Shown here: in pieces, positions 35,048 to 43,379 of the stretch
Layout of the letters: every line of letters begins with the position of its first letter
Position numbering within the stretch: position 1 is the first letter of the stretch
From: Mycobacterium colombiense
GTDB taxonomy: Bacteria; Actinomycetota; Actinomycetes; Mycobacteriales; Mycobacteriaceae
Direction of reading: 5' to 3'
DNA: 64,000 nucleotides
Assembly: GCF_001665835.1 (NCBI RefSeq)
Contig: NZ_LZSX01000100.1
Location: 1-64,000 of the forward strand
Notes under the pieces: model-generated
Seen by the model: the letters and a program-made list of their open reading frames with translations, nothing else
Told to the model about the DNA's origin: nothing
Database searches by the model: none
Position numbers and translations under genes: made by a program

Positions 35048-36139
35048 TCAATCACTCCGGTCGAGTTCGGCCCGCAGCTGCCGGCGCTGTGCCTGTAGTC
35101 CCGGGGTGATCTCGGCGTACACCGACGTGAACAGCTCGTCGATGTCGAAATCGGGCGCGTCGAACACCGCGTCGCGCAATTCGGCCCGCATCCGTTTCGC
35201 ACGGGCGGCAACCCGTTCCTCCAAGCGTTCCGACCACAGGCCCTCCCGTTGCAGGTAGCTGCGGTACCGCGCGATCGGTTCCAGCGCGGACCAGTGGTCG
35301 ACCTCCTCTTGCGTCCGGTATCGACTCGGATCATCGGACGTGGTGTGCGGGGCCAGGCGGTAGGTGACCGCCTCGATCAACGTCGGGCCGCCGCCGGCAC
35401 GGGCCCGGGAGGCGGCCTCGGCCGTCACCGCATAGCAGGCCAACACATCGTTGCCATCCACCCGGATTCCCGGCATCCCGTATCCAATTGCCTTGTGCGC
35501 CAGCGATGGTGCGGCGGTCTGTTTGGATATCGGCATCGAGATCGCCCATTGGTTGTTCTGCACGAAGAACACGCAGGGCGTGGTGAACACGGCCGCGAAG
35601 TTCAGCGCCTCGTGCACGTCCCCCACGCTGGTGGCGCCGTCGCCGAGGAACGCCATCGTCACCGAATCCTCGCCCAGGCGTTGGGCAGCCATCGCCGCCC
35701 CCACCGCGTGCAGGGTCTGGGTGCCGATCGGAATCGACAGCGGCGCGCAGCACTTCTTGGTGAAATCCAGGCCGCCATGCCAGGTTCCGCGCCACGCGGC
35801 CCCCACGTGTCCGGGTGGGATGCCGCGCACCAAAAACGCTCCGAGTTCCCGGTATTGGGGAAACAGCCAGTCCGTCTTACGCAGGCACGCCACGGCACCG
35901 ACCTGGGCGGCTTCCTGACCGTGGCACGAGGCGAACAGGCCCAGCTCCCCCTGCCGCTTGAGGTTGACGAATTCGCCGTCCAGCTCGCGGGTGACCACCA
36001 TCATCTCGTAGAGCCAGCTCAGCGTCTCCGCGGGAAGCTCACGGCTGTAGCGATCTTCGGGCGTTGGTGAGCCATCGGGCGCGACGAGCTGCACCGGCTC
36101 GAGATCGACAGTCATCGGCACCGAAGACACCTGCGCCAC
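35048..36139 (-). CDS. bkdA: Branched-chain keto-acid dehydrogenase E1 alpha subunit
   Basis: Alpha subunit of the E1 component, binding thiamine diphosphate and Mg2+. The cofactor motif is AFLGDGATSVGDVHEALNFA ending in VQNNQW (GDG-x-NN). The phosphorylation-loop region YRLAPHTTSDDPSRYR is typical of BKDH. 363 residues. Start is GTG at 36139 with GGAGGCG upstream, not the longer open frame. It is separated from citE by 228 bases, unlike the tight spacing elsewhere in the cluster, so a second promoter here is possible; CATAAT on the minus strand near 36292 is a candidate -10. Confidence 0.94.
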   Translation of the reverse strand: MAQVSSVPMTVDLEPVQLVAPDGSPTPEDRYSRELPAETLSWLYEMMVVTRELDGEFVNLKRQGELGLFASCHGQEAAQVGAVACLRKTDWLFPQYRELGAFLVRGIPPGHVGAAWRGTWHGGLDFTKKCCAPLSIPIGTQTLHAVGAAMAAQRLGEDSVTMAFLGDGATSVGDVHEALNFAAVFTTPCVFFVQNNQWAISMPISKQTAAPSLAHKAIGYGMPGIRVDGNDVLACYAVTAEAASRARAGGGPTLIEAVTYRLAPHTTSDDPSRYRTQEEVDHWSALEPIARYRSYLQREGLWSERLEERVAARAKRMRAELRDAVFDAPDFDIDELFTSVYAEITPGLQAQRRQLRAELDRSD

Positions 36140-36367
36140 ACCGCCTCCTTCGCCGGGGTGCCGCGTGGCCCGGTGAGCCACAGCGGATCCCGGCACACGG
36201 TCAGCCGGGACCTACCGCGAGCGGAGATCAATCGTCAGTTACACGAAAGGCTTCGCTCGCCGCGACACTGACGTACTCACCATTATGCGCTCAAATGAGA
36301 AGAGACCGCGCTGATTGCGGCGACGACGCAACGTGTCGCGCTTTGCCGCCCGTGTCCCGTCCGGGTT

Positions 36368-37189
36368 TCACCCGGGGAGGGCCTCACCCGCCCTGCGCAA
36401 CGTCATCTGCGCGTGCTTGAGTACCGGCGAGTCCACCATCTGTCCTTCGAACGCGAAGACTCCGCGTTCGGACCGCGCCGCCGTCAGGACCCGTCGCGCC
36501 CAGTCCAGCCGCTCCTCGCTGGGGCGATACGCCTGGCGCACCACCGCGATCTGGCTCGGGTGGATACACACCGTTCCGGCGAAGCCCAGCGCGACGGCGT
36601 CCTCGGCCTCGTCGCGCAGGCCGTCGAGGTCCCGGATGTCCAGGTGCACCGCGTCGAGCGCAACCCGACCGAAGGTGGACGCCGTGAGCAGGGCCGTCGA
36701 CCGGACGTGATGGGCGACGTCGCGGTAGCTGCCGTCGGCCTTGCGGCTGGAGCTACCGCCGAGCGTGGCGACCAGGTCCTCGGCGCCCCACATCAGCGCC
36801 ACGGTGCCCTGGGCCGCCGCGATTTCGGTGGCGAACACCGCACCGCGCGGCGTCTCCAGCAACGCGATCACATCGCGCGGCGCCAGCGCCGTCACCTGCG
36901 CGGCCGATTCGGTCTTGGACAGCATAACGGTCGTGTACGCGGTGCCGGCCAGGGCCTCGAGGTCGAGGGGGTATTCCGCGGTGTCGGCCGCGTTAATCCG
37001 CACCACGGTGCGCTCGGGGTCCAGCGGTGTCTCCTGCAACGCCTTGCGCGCCGCGGGCTTGTCTGCCTCAGCCACGCCGTCCTCGAGATCGAGGATCACC
37101 ACGTCCGCGGCAGCGGCGGCCTTGGCGAAACGTTCGGGACGGTCGGCCGGGCAGAACAGCCAGCCGGGACCGGCGGCTTGCAGGTTCAC
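36368..37189 (-). CDS. citE: CitE-like acyl-CoA lyase
   Basis: A HpcH/HpaI aldolase-family protein of 273 residues, the same length as Rv2498c. Despite the name there is no citF/citD partner; Rv2498c was reported to be a stereospecific beta-hydroxyacyl-CoA lyase acting on (R)-HMG-CoA, which fits this leucine operon. Visible family motifs are WLFCPADRPERF, VVILDLEDGV (metal-binding Glu/Asp) and ALLETPRGA, with GFAGTVCIHPSQI near the end. GTG at 37189 has GAGGAG upstream and overlaps the MaoC gene stop. Confidence 0.88.
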   Translation of the reverse strand: MNLQAAGPGWLFCPADRPERFAKAAAAADVVILDLEDGVAEADKPAARKALQETPLDPERTVVRINAADTAEYPLDLEALAGTAYTTVMLSKTESAAQVTALAPRDVIALLETPRGAVFATEIAAAQGTVALMWGAEDLVATLGGSSSRKADGSYRDVAHHVRSTALLTASTFGRVALDAVHLDIRDLDGLRDEAEDAVALGFAGTVCIHPSQIAVVRQAYRPSEERLDWARRVLTAARSERGVFAFEGQMVDSPVLKHAQMTLRRAGEALPG

Positions 37190-37689
37190 GTGGTCTCCTC
37201 GTTGCCCGGGCGCTTCTGCACCAGCGTGGTGCGCACGGCGCGCGCGATCACGTCGCCGTGCTGGTTGCGCCCCGTGTGCTCGAGGGCGACGATGCCTTCG
37301 CCGGGCCGGCTCTTCGATTCGCGCTTGCCCGTGCACACGGTCTCCGCGTACAGGGTGTCGCCGTGGAACACCGGCTTGGGGAAGGACACCTCGGAGAAGC
37401 CCAGATTGGCGACGATGGTCCCGAGCGTCAGCTGCGTCACCGACAGCCCGACCAGCGTGGAGAGGGTGAACATGGAGTTCACCAGCCGCTCGCCGCGAAA
37501 GCCGGGCTGCTCGGCGGCCCACGCCGCGTCGAGGTGCAGCGACTGGGTGTTCATGGTGAGCGTCGTGAACAAGACGTTGTCCGCCTCGGTGACCGTCCGG
37601 CCGGGCCGGTGCAGATAGGTGGTGCCGATTTCGAATTCCTCAAACCACAAGCCGCGCTGGACAACTGACTTGCTGACTTGTTCCGTCAT
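37186..37689 (-). CDS. MaoC-like dehydratase (Rv2499c-like)
   Basis: A 167-residue hot-dog-fold hydratase. The (R)-hydratase signature is partly seen in TVTEADNVLFTTLTMNTQSLHLD and the later NLGFSEVSFPKPVFHGDTLYAE. In this operon it is a good candidate for hydrating 3-methylglutaconyl-CoA before the CitE lyase step, which is inference from position. ATG at 37689 overlaps the fadE19 stop as ATGA and its own stop overlaps citE, so it is translationally coupled on both sides. The upstream open frame is a shadow of fadE19. Confidence 0.88.
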   Translation of the reverse strand: MTEQVSKSVVQRGLWFEEFEIGTTYLHRPGRTVTEADNVLFTTLTMNTQSLHLDAAWAAEQPGFRGERLVNSMFTLSTLVGLSVTQLTLGTIVANLGFSEVSFPKPVFHGDTLYAETVCTGKRESKSRPGEGIVALEHTGRNQHGDVIARAVRTTLVQKRPGNEETT

Positions 37690-38852
37690 GACAGTCCCAG
37701 CGATCGCGCGATCAGCATCAACTGTACTTCGGTCGTCCCTTCGCCGATTTCGAGGATCTTGCTGTCGCGGTAGTGCCGCGCCACCGGATATTCGTTCATG
37801 AAGCCGTAGCCCCCGTGGATCTGGGTCGCGTCGCGGGCGTTGTCCATCGCCGCTTCCGAGGCGATCATCTTCGCGATTGCCGCCTCCTTCTTGAAGGGCT
37901 TGCCCGCCAACATCTTTGCCGCCGCATCGTAGTAGGAGGTACGTGCCACATGGGCACGCGCCTCCATCCGCGCGATCTTGAAGCTGATCGCCTGGTAGGC
38001 GCCGATCGGCTGGCCGAAAGCCTGGCGCTCCTTGGCGTACTTGACGCTTTCGTCGACGCAGCCCTGCGCCGCCCCGGTCGCCAGTGCGGCCATCGCGATG
38101 CGGCCCTCGTCCAGGATCGACAAAAAGCCCGAGTAGCCAGTCCCGCGGGCACCCAGCAGGTTCTCCTCCGGGACGCGGACGTCGTCGAAGCTCAGCGGGT
38201 GGGTGTCCGACGCGTTCCAGCCGACCTTGCTGTACACCGGTTCGACGGTGAATCCCGGTGTGCCGCTGGGCACGATGATCGAGGAGATCTCTTTCTTGCC
38301 GTTCGCGGCGGTACCGGTGACGGCGGTGACGGTGACCAGCGAGGTGATGTCGGTGCCGGAGTTGGTGATGAATTGCTTGCTGCCGTTGACCACCCAGTCG
38401 CCGTTGTCGAGCCGGGCCGTGGTGCGGGTTCCCCCGGCGTCCGAGCCCGCCCCGGGCTCGGTGAGCCCGAAGCCGGCGAGCGCACGGCCGGCGGTCAGGT
38501 CCGGCAGCCACTTCTGCTTCTGCTCTTCGGTGCCGAACCGGTAGATGGGCATCGCGCCGAGGCTGGCGCCGGCCTCCAGCGTGATCGCCACCGATTGGTC
38601 GACCTTGCCGAGTTCCTCGAGCGCCAGCGACAGCGCGAAGTAGTCGCCGCCCATTCCGCCGTACTCCTCGGGGAAGGGCAGGCCGAACAGGCCCATCTCA
38701 CCCATCTTCGCCACGACTTCGTACGGGAAACTGTGCTCCTCATCGTGTTTGGCCGACACCGGAGCGACCACGGTGCGCGCGAACTCGGCGACCGTGTCGC
38801 GAAGATCCTGATACTCCTTGGGTAAGGCCCCCGCGGTAATGGATGTGGTCAT
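37686..38852 (-). CDS. fadE19: Acyl-CoA dehydrogenase FadE19 (isovaleryl-CoA dehydrogenase type)
   Basis: FAD-dependent dehydrogenase of 388 residues that oxidises short branched acyl-CoA. Motifs include FGLTEPGAGSDAGGTRT (flavin binding), FITNSGTD, QAFGQPIGAYQAISFKIA and the C-terminal QIHGGYGFMNEYPVARHYRD and EIGEGTTEVQLMLIAR. Operon context (biotin carboxylase, MaoC, CitE) points to isovaleryl-CoA to 3-methylcrotonyl-CoA. ATG at 38852 overlaps the accA1 stop as ATGA. Confidence 0.94.
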   Translation of the reverse strand: MTTSITAGALPKEYQDLRDTVAEFARTVVAPVSAKHDEEHSFPYEVVAKMGEMGLFGLPFPEEYGGMGGDYFALSLALEELGKVDQSVAITLEAGASLGAMPIYRFGTEEQKQKWLPDLTAGRALAGFGLTEPGAGSDAGGTRTTARLDNGDWVVNGSKQFITNSGTDITSLVTVTAVTGTAANGKKEISSIIVPSGTPGFTVEPVYSKVGWNASDTHPLSFDDVRVPEENLLGARGTGYSGFLSILDEGRIAMAALATGAAQGCVDESVKYAKERQAFGQPIGAYQAISFKIARMEARAHVARTSYYDAAAKMLAGKPFKKEAAIAKMIASEAAMDNARDATQIHGGYGFMNEYPVARHYRDSKILEIGEGTTEVQLMLIARSLGLS

Positions 38853-40864
38853 GATGCGTCCTTACTCGAATCGGCTGCCGCGCTGGACTCTTCGGGCGCC
38901 AGCCGGGCCAGCACCTGATCCACCGTCACCTGGTCACCGACGGAGACCAGCACTTCCACCTGTCCGGAAACCGGTGCGGCAAGCGAATGTTCCATTTTCA
39001 TCGCCTCGACGACGACCACCACGTCGCCCTCGGAAACGTCGGCGCCCGAGGATGCCTGAACCGCGATCACGCTGCCGGGCATCGGGCTGACGATCTCGGC
39101 CCGCTGCGCGCCCGCGGCGCGGTGGATCTTGTTCTCCTCGGCCTCGCGCAGGTGCCAGGTTCCTCGCTCGTCGGCGATCCACAGGTGCCGGTCGGCCTCG
39201 GCCCAGCGGTAGTCACGGCGCACCCCGTCCAGTGTCACGCTCATCAGCGTCGACTCGACTTGCACTGCGGCGGACAATGTTTCACCATCGCCGACCTGCA
39301 CCATGGCGGCGTCGGGCAACCCCCGCACCGAGACCGTCTCACTGCGCAATGGGGTGCGCATGTCGGTGCGGACCGGGGCCGGGCTGCCGCCGACCCGCCA
39401 GCCTGTCGGCGCCGCCCAGGGGTTGCCCGCGAAGCGGCGTGCCCGGAAGGCCAGCGCCGACTGCCGATAAAGGCCCGCCGCCGCCAGCACGTCATCGGGG
39501 GCCGGCAGCGGGGCGAAGTCCGCCAGCCGCTCGTCCAGCAGCGCGGTGTCCAGGTCGCCGGCCTGCACCCGCTCGTCGGCGAGCAGGAACCGGAGGAATT
39601 CGATGTTGGTCTGGATGCCCAGGATCGCGGTCCGGCTCAGTGCCCGGTCGAGTTTCGCCAGCGCCTCTTCGCGGTCGCTCCCGTGGGCGATCACCTTGCT
39701 CAGCATCGGGTCGTAGTCGCTGCCGACCAGCGTCCCCGGCAGCAGCGAGGAGTCCACGCGCACACCGTCACCGGACGGCTCGGACACCTGCAGCACCCGC
39801 CCACCGGTCGGCAGGAAGCCGCGCGCCGGATCCTCGGCATACACCCGGGCCTCGATGGCGTGCCCGCGCAATTCGATGTCGTCCTGGGCGAACCCGAGCT
39901 TCTCGCCGGCGGCCACCCGCAGCTGCCACTCGACCAGGTCCAGCCCGGTGACCGCCTCGGTGACCGGATGCTCGACCTGCAGGCGGGTGTTCATCTCCAT
40001 GAAGAAGAACTCGTCGGGCCGGTCCGCGGAGACGATGAACTCGACGGTGCCCGCACCGACGTAATCGACGCTGCGCGCCGTGTTGCAGGCGGCCGCCCCG
40101 ATGCGCGCCCGCGTCGCCTCGTCGAGCAGCGGCGACGGCGCCTCCTCGATCACCTTCTGATGACGGCGCTGCAGGCTGCACTCGCGCTCGCCGAGGTGCA
40201 CGATGTTGCCGTGCGTGTCGGCGAGCACCTGAACCTCGATATGCCTGGGCCGCAACACGAATCGCTCCAGGAAGAGGGTGTCGTCGCCGAACGATGAGGC
40301 GGCCTCGCGCCGCGCGCCCACCAGCGCTTCGCGCAGCTTGCCCGGTTCCTCCACCAACCGCATGCCCTTGCCGCCGCCGCCTGCCGACGGCTTGATCAGC
40401 ACCGGGTATCCGACCTCGTCCGCGGCCGCGACCAACTCGTCATCCCTCAGCCCGGGCTTGGCGACACCGGGCACCACGGGGACGTCGAAGGCGGCCACGG
40501 CGTTCTTGGCGGTGATCTTGTCGCCCATCACCTGGATCGCCTGGGCCGGCGGACCCAGGAACACCACCCCGGCCCGCTCGCAGGCCGCGGCGAAATCGGC
40601 GTTCTCGGAGAGGAATCCGTACCCGGGGTGGATCGCTTGAGATCCGGTGCGCACGGCCGCCCCGACGACCTTGTCGATGTTCAGGTAGCTCTCGCGCGCC
40701 GCGGCGGGCCCGAGCCACACCGCTTCGTCGGCCTCGAGCACGTGCCGCGCGCCGTCGTCGGGATCGCTGTAGACGGCGACCGAGCGGATGCCCAGCCGGC
40801 GCAGGGTCCGGATCACGCGCACCGCGATCTCGCCGCGGTTGGCCACCAGTACGGTCTCGAACAC
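38849..40864 (-). CDS. accA1: Acyl-CoA carboxylase alpha subunit AccA1 (biotin carboxylase/BCCP)
   Basis: Biotin carboxylase fused to a carboxyl carrier domain; with AccD1 it forms 3-methylcrotonyl-CoA carboxylase. Order: biotin carboxylase start FETVLVANRGEIAVRVIRT, ATP-grasp KPSAGGGGKGMRLV, catalytic EMNTRLQVEHPVTE, and the biotinyl-lysine motif VVEAMKMEHSLAAP near residue 635. 671 residues from GTG at 40864, equivalent to the M. tuberculosis start; a GTG at 40873 overlapping the accD1 stop as GTGA is equally possible and would give perfect coupling. The stop overlaps fadE19. Confidence 0.94.
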   Translation of the reverse strand: MFETVLVANRGEIAVRVIRTLRRLGIRSVAVYSDPDDGARHVLEADEAVWLGPAAARESYLNIDKVVGAAVRTGSQAIHPGYGFLSENADFAAACERAGVVFLGPPAQAIQVMGDKITAKNAVAAFDVPVVPGVAKPGLRDDELVAAADEVGYPVLIKPSAGGGGKGMRLVEEPGKLREALVGARREAASSFGDDTLFLERFVLRPRHIEVQVLADTHGNIVHLGERECSLQRRHQKVIEEAPSPLLDEATRARIGAAACNTARSVDYVGAGTVEFIVSADRPDEFFFMEMNTRLQVEHPVTEAVTGLDLVEWQLRVAAGEKLGFAQDDIELRGHAIEARVYAEDPARGFLPTGGRVLQVSEPSGDGVRVDSSLLPGTLVGSDYDPMLSKVIAHGSDREEALAKLDRALSRTAILGIQTNIEFLRFLLADERVQAGDLDTALLDERLADFAPLPAPDDVLAAAGLYRQSALAFRARRFAGNPWAAPTGWRVGGSPAPVRTDMRTPLRSETVSVRGLPDAAMVQVGDGETLSAAVQVESTLMSVTLDGVRRDYRWAEADRHLWIADERGTWHLREAEENKIHRAAGAQRAEIVSPMPGSVIAVQASSGADVSEGDVVVVVEAMKMEHSLAAPVSGQVEVLVSVGDQVTVDQVLARLAPEESSAAADSSKDAS

Positions 40865-40869
40865 TGCAC

Positions 40870-42468
40870 TCACATCCGAAAGACGCCGTAGGAGACGGGC
40901 TCCAGCGGTGCTTGGGCGCACACCGAAAGAGCCAGCCCGACAAAGGTTCTGGTGTCGGCGGGGTCGATGATCCCGTCGTCCCACAGCCGGGCCGTGGAGT
41001 AGTAGGGATTGCCCTGACTTTCGTACTGGTCGCGAATGGGCGCCTTGAACGCCTCTTCCTCGTCGGCCGACCACGGCTTGCCCGCGCCCGCGAGTTGCTC
41101 GCCGCGCACGGTGGCCAGCACCGATGCGGCCTGTTCGCCGCCCATCACCGAGATGCGGGCGTTGGGCCACATCCACAGGAAGCGCGGCGAATACGCCCGG
41201 CCGCACATCGAATAGTTGCCCGCCCCATAGGATCCACCGATCACGACGGTCAGCTTGGGCACCCGCGCACAGGCGACGGCGGTGACCATCTTGGCGCCGT
41301 GCTTGGCGATGCCACCGGCCTCGTAGTCGCGGCCCACCATGAAGCCGGCGATGTTCTGCAAGAACAGCAGCGGGATCTTGCGCTTGTCGCACAGCTCGAT
41401 GAAATGCGCGCCCTTCAAAGCGGATTCGCTGAAGAGCACGCCGTTATTGGCCACGATACCCACCGGGTGGCCGTGAATGTGGGCGAATGCGGTCACCAGC
41501 GTCTTGCCGTAATTGGCCTTGAATTCGCTGAATTCGCCGCCGTCGACCAGCCGCACGATCACCTCGTGCACGTCGTAGGGCACCCGCGGGTCGGGCGGCA
41601 CCACGTCGTAGAGCTCCGTCTGGTCGCACCTCGGCGCGACCGGAGATCGCACCTCCCACGGGCTGGGCTCGCGCGGGCCGAACGTGGCCGCGATCGCGCG
41701 CACGATCCGCAGGGCGTGCTCGTCATCTTCGGCGAGGTGGTCGGTGACACCGGAGACCCGGGAATGCAGGTCGCCGCCGCCGAGGTCTTCGGCCGACACG
41801 ATCTCCCCGGTCGCCGCCTTGACCAGGGGCGGGCCTCCCAAAAAGATCGTGCCCTGCTCGCGCACGATGACGGCCTCATCGCTCATCGCGGGCACATAGG
41901 CGCCGCCGGCCGTGCACGAACCGAGCACAGCGGCCACTTGCGGAATCTCCTTGGCGCTCATGGTCGCCTGGTTGTAGAAGATGCGGCCGAAGTGCTCGCG
42001 GTCGGGGAAGACCTCGTCCTGCCGGGGCAGGAACGCACCGCCGGAGTCCACCAGGTAGATGCACGGCAGCCGATTCTGCAGTGCCACCTCTTGAGCACGC
42101 AGATGCTTTTTGACCGTCATCGGGTAATAGGTGCCGCCCTTGACCGTCGCGTCGTTGGCGACGATCACGCACTCGCGATCCGACACGCGGCCGATGCCGG
42201 TGATGATCCCGGCTCCGGGAGACTCGTCGCCGTACATGCCGTCCGCGGCCAGTGGGGAGAACTCCAGAAACGGGCTGCCCGGGTCGAGTAGGCGGTCCAC
42301 CCGTTCACGGGGCAACAGCTTGCCGCGGCTGACATGGCGTTCCCGTGCGCGTTCGTTTCCGCCCAACGCCGCCGCCGCAAGCTTGGCGTTCAACTCGCCC
42401 ACCAGCCGACGGTGCTCATCTGAGAACGACGCCTCGGCCTTGGCGGGTGAGGTCACCACGTTGTCCAT
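40870..42468 (-). CDS. accD1: Acyl-CoA carboxylase beta subunit AccD1
   Basis: Carboxyltransferase of the methylcrotonyl-CoA carboxylase pair, 532 residues. N- and C-terminal crotonase-like halves are seen: CIYLVDSGGAFLPRQDEVFP and GSCTAGGAYVPAMSDE (oxyanion glycines), then LFLQNIAGFMVGRDYEAGG and VIGGSYGAGNYSMCGRAY. ATG at 42468 has AGGAGG upstream. It is the first gene of the five-gene run accD1-accA1-fadE19-maoC-citE, all with overlapping ends, and starts 40 bases from a perfect palindromic operator. Confidence 0.95.
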   Translation of the reverse strand: MDNVVTSPAKAEASFSDEHRRLVGELNAKLAAAALGGNERARERHVSRGKLLPRERVDRLLDPGSPFLEFSPLAADGMYGDESPGAGIITGIGRVSDRECVIVANDATVKGGTYYPMTVKKHLRAQEVALQNRLPCIYLVDSGGAFLPRQDEVFPDREHFGRIFYNQATMSAKEIPQVAAVLGSCTAGGAYVPAMSDEAVIVREQGTIFLGGPPLVKAATGEIVSAEDLGGGDLHSRVSGVTDHLAEDDEHALRIVRAIAATFGPREPSPWEVRSPVAPRCDQTELYDVVPPDPRVPYDVHEVIVRLVDGGEFSEFKANYGKTLVTAFAHIHGHPVGIVANNGVLFSESALKGAHFIELCDKRKIPLLFLQNIAGFMVGRDYEAGGIAKHGAKMVTAVACARVPKLTVVIGGSYGAGNYSMCGRAYSPRFLWMWPNARISVMGGEQAASVLATVRGEQLAGAGKPWSADEEEAFKAPIRDQYESQGNPYYSTARLWDDGIIDPADTRTFVGLALSVCAQAPLEPVSYGVFRM

Positions 42469-42507
42469 CGCCGCAGCAGCCTCCTTGCCGTCGTGCGGTC
42501 GGGCTTT

Positions 42508-42531
42508 TTGAGTTAATGCCCATTAACTCAA
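42508..42531. promoter_or_regulatory. Perfect 24-base palindromic operator, probable BkaR site
   Basis: TTGAGTTAATG-CC-CATTAACTCAA is an exact inverted repeat with 11-base arms. It sits 40-63 bases upstream of accD1, where the -10 region of the acc operon would be, in the gap divergent to a TetR gene. TetR repressors of acyl-CoA pathways bind palindromes of this size. The regulator identity is inferred from position and from the M. tuberculosis BkaR precedent. Confidence 0.82.
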
Positions 42532-42595
42532 GGGCCGAGAATACCATTGCCGTCGTTGCCGGTCCAGGGAGGACCGCAGTCGGCGCAAAGTGCGA

Positions 42596-42611
42596 GTTAA
42601 TCGCGAATAAC
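42596..42611. promoter_or_regulatory. Second, imperfect palindrome near the bkaR promoter
   Basis: GTTAATCGCGAATAAC is a 16-base inverted repeat with one mismatch per arm and shares GAGTTAAT with the upstream operator. It lies just before a TACGTT -10-like box (42618-42623) of the TetR gene. It could be an autoregulatory operator. Confidence 0.6.
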
Positions 42612-42652
42612 CCGTGCTACGTTAGGGCCAGTTGACCAGACGGAGGTCCGTC

Positions 42653-43324
42653 ATGACAGCGTCCGCCTCCGAGGGCCAGGCCGGTCCCGCTGACGTCCCA
42701 AATCGCCGGAGCCAGTTGAAGTCCGACCGCCGGCTACAACTGCTGTCCGCCGCCGAGCGGTTGTTCGCCGAGCGCGGGTTCCTCGCGGTGCGGCTGGAGG
42801 ACATCGGTGCGGCCGCCGGGGTCAGCGGTCCAGCCATCTACCGGCATTTTCCGAACAAGGAGTCGCTGCTGGTCGAGTTGCTGGTGGGCATCAGCACGCG
42901 GCTGCTCGCCGGCGCGCGGCAGGTGCAGACCGACGGCACCGACGCGGCCGCAGCCCTGGACGGGCTGATCGACTTCCATCTTGACTTCGTGTTCAACGAG
43001 CCCGACCTGATTCGCATCCAGGATCGCGACCTCGCGTACCTGCCCGCGGCCGCCGAAAGGCAGGTGCGCAAATCCCAGCGCCAATACGTCGAGGTCTGGG
43101 TGGGGGTGCTGCGGGAGCTGAACCCCGAGCTGGCCGAGGCCGATGCCCGGCTGGCCGCACACGCCGTGTTCGGTCTGCTGAATTCGACACCGCACAGCAT
43201 GAAGTCCCCCGATACTTCGCGCAGCAAGACCGTCCGCACGGCGAGGTCGCGCGCCGTCATGCGGGCAATGACGGTGGCCGCGCTCGCGGCCGGAAATTCA
43301 GTGCCCCTGAGCAGTCCGTCGTAA
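42653..43324 (+). CDS. bkaR: TetR-family repressor BkaR
   Basis: A 223-residue TetR regulator, orthologous in position to Rv2506, which was described as BkaR, repressor of the branched-chain keto-acid operon. The N-terminal helix-turn-helix is clear: RRLQLLSAAERLFAERGF, EDIGAAAGVSGPAIYRHF, KESLLVELLVG. The C-terminal part is an acyl-CoA-regulator-like helical ligand domain. ATG at 42653 has GGAGGTC upstream. Divergent from accD1 with two palindromes between. The inducer is presumably a branched acyl-CoA; that is inference. Confidence 0.9.
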   Translation: MTASASEGQAGPADVPNRRSQLKSDRRLQLLSAAERLFAERGFLAVRLEDIGAAAGVSGPAIYRHFPNKESLLVELLVGISTRLLAGARQVQTDGTDAAAALDGLIDFHLDFVFNEPDLIRIQDRDLAYLPAAAERQVRKSQRQYVEVWVGVLRELNPELAEADARLAAHAVFGLLNSTPHSMKSPDTSRSKTVRTARSRAVMRAMTVAALAAGNSVPLSSPS

Positions 43325-43379
43325 AGTGACTCAGGGTTTTAACACCGAGCCCAGGTACCCTGCAAGCCATGAGGTGGAC

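Noticed and set aside
37690..38511. Long upstream extension of the MaoC frame
   Set aside because: It is an out-of-frame shadow of fadE19; the ATG at 37689 overlapping the fadE19 stop is the real start.
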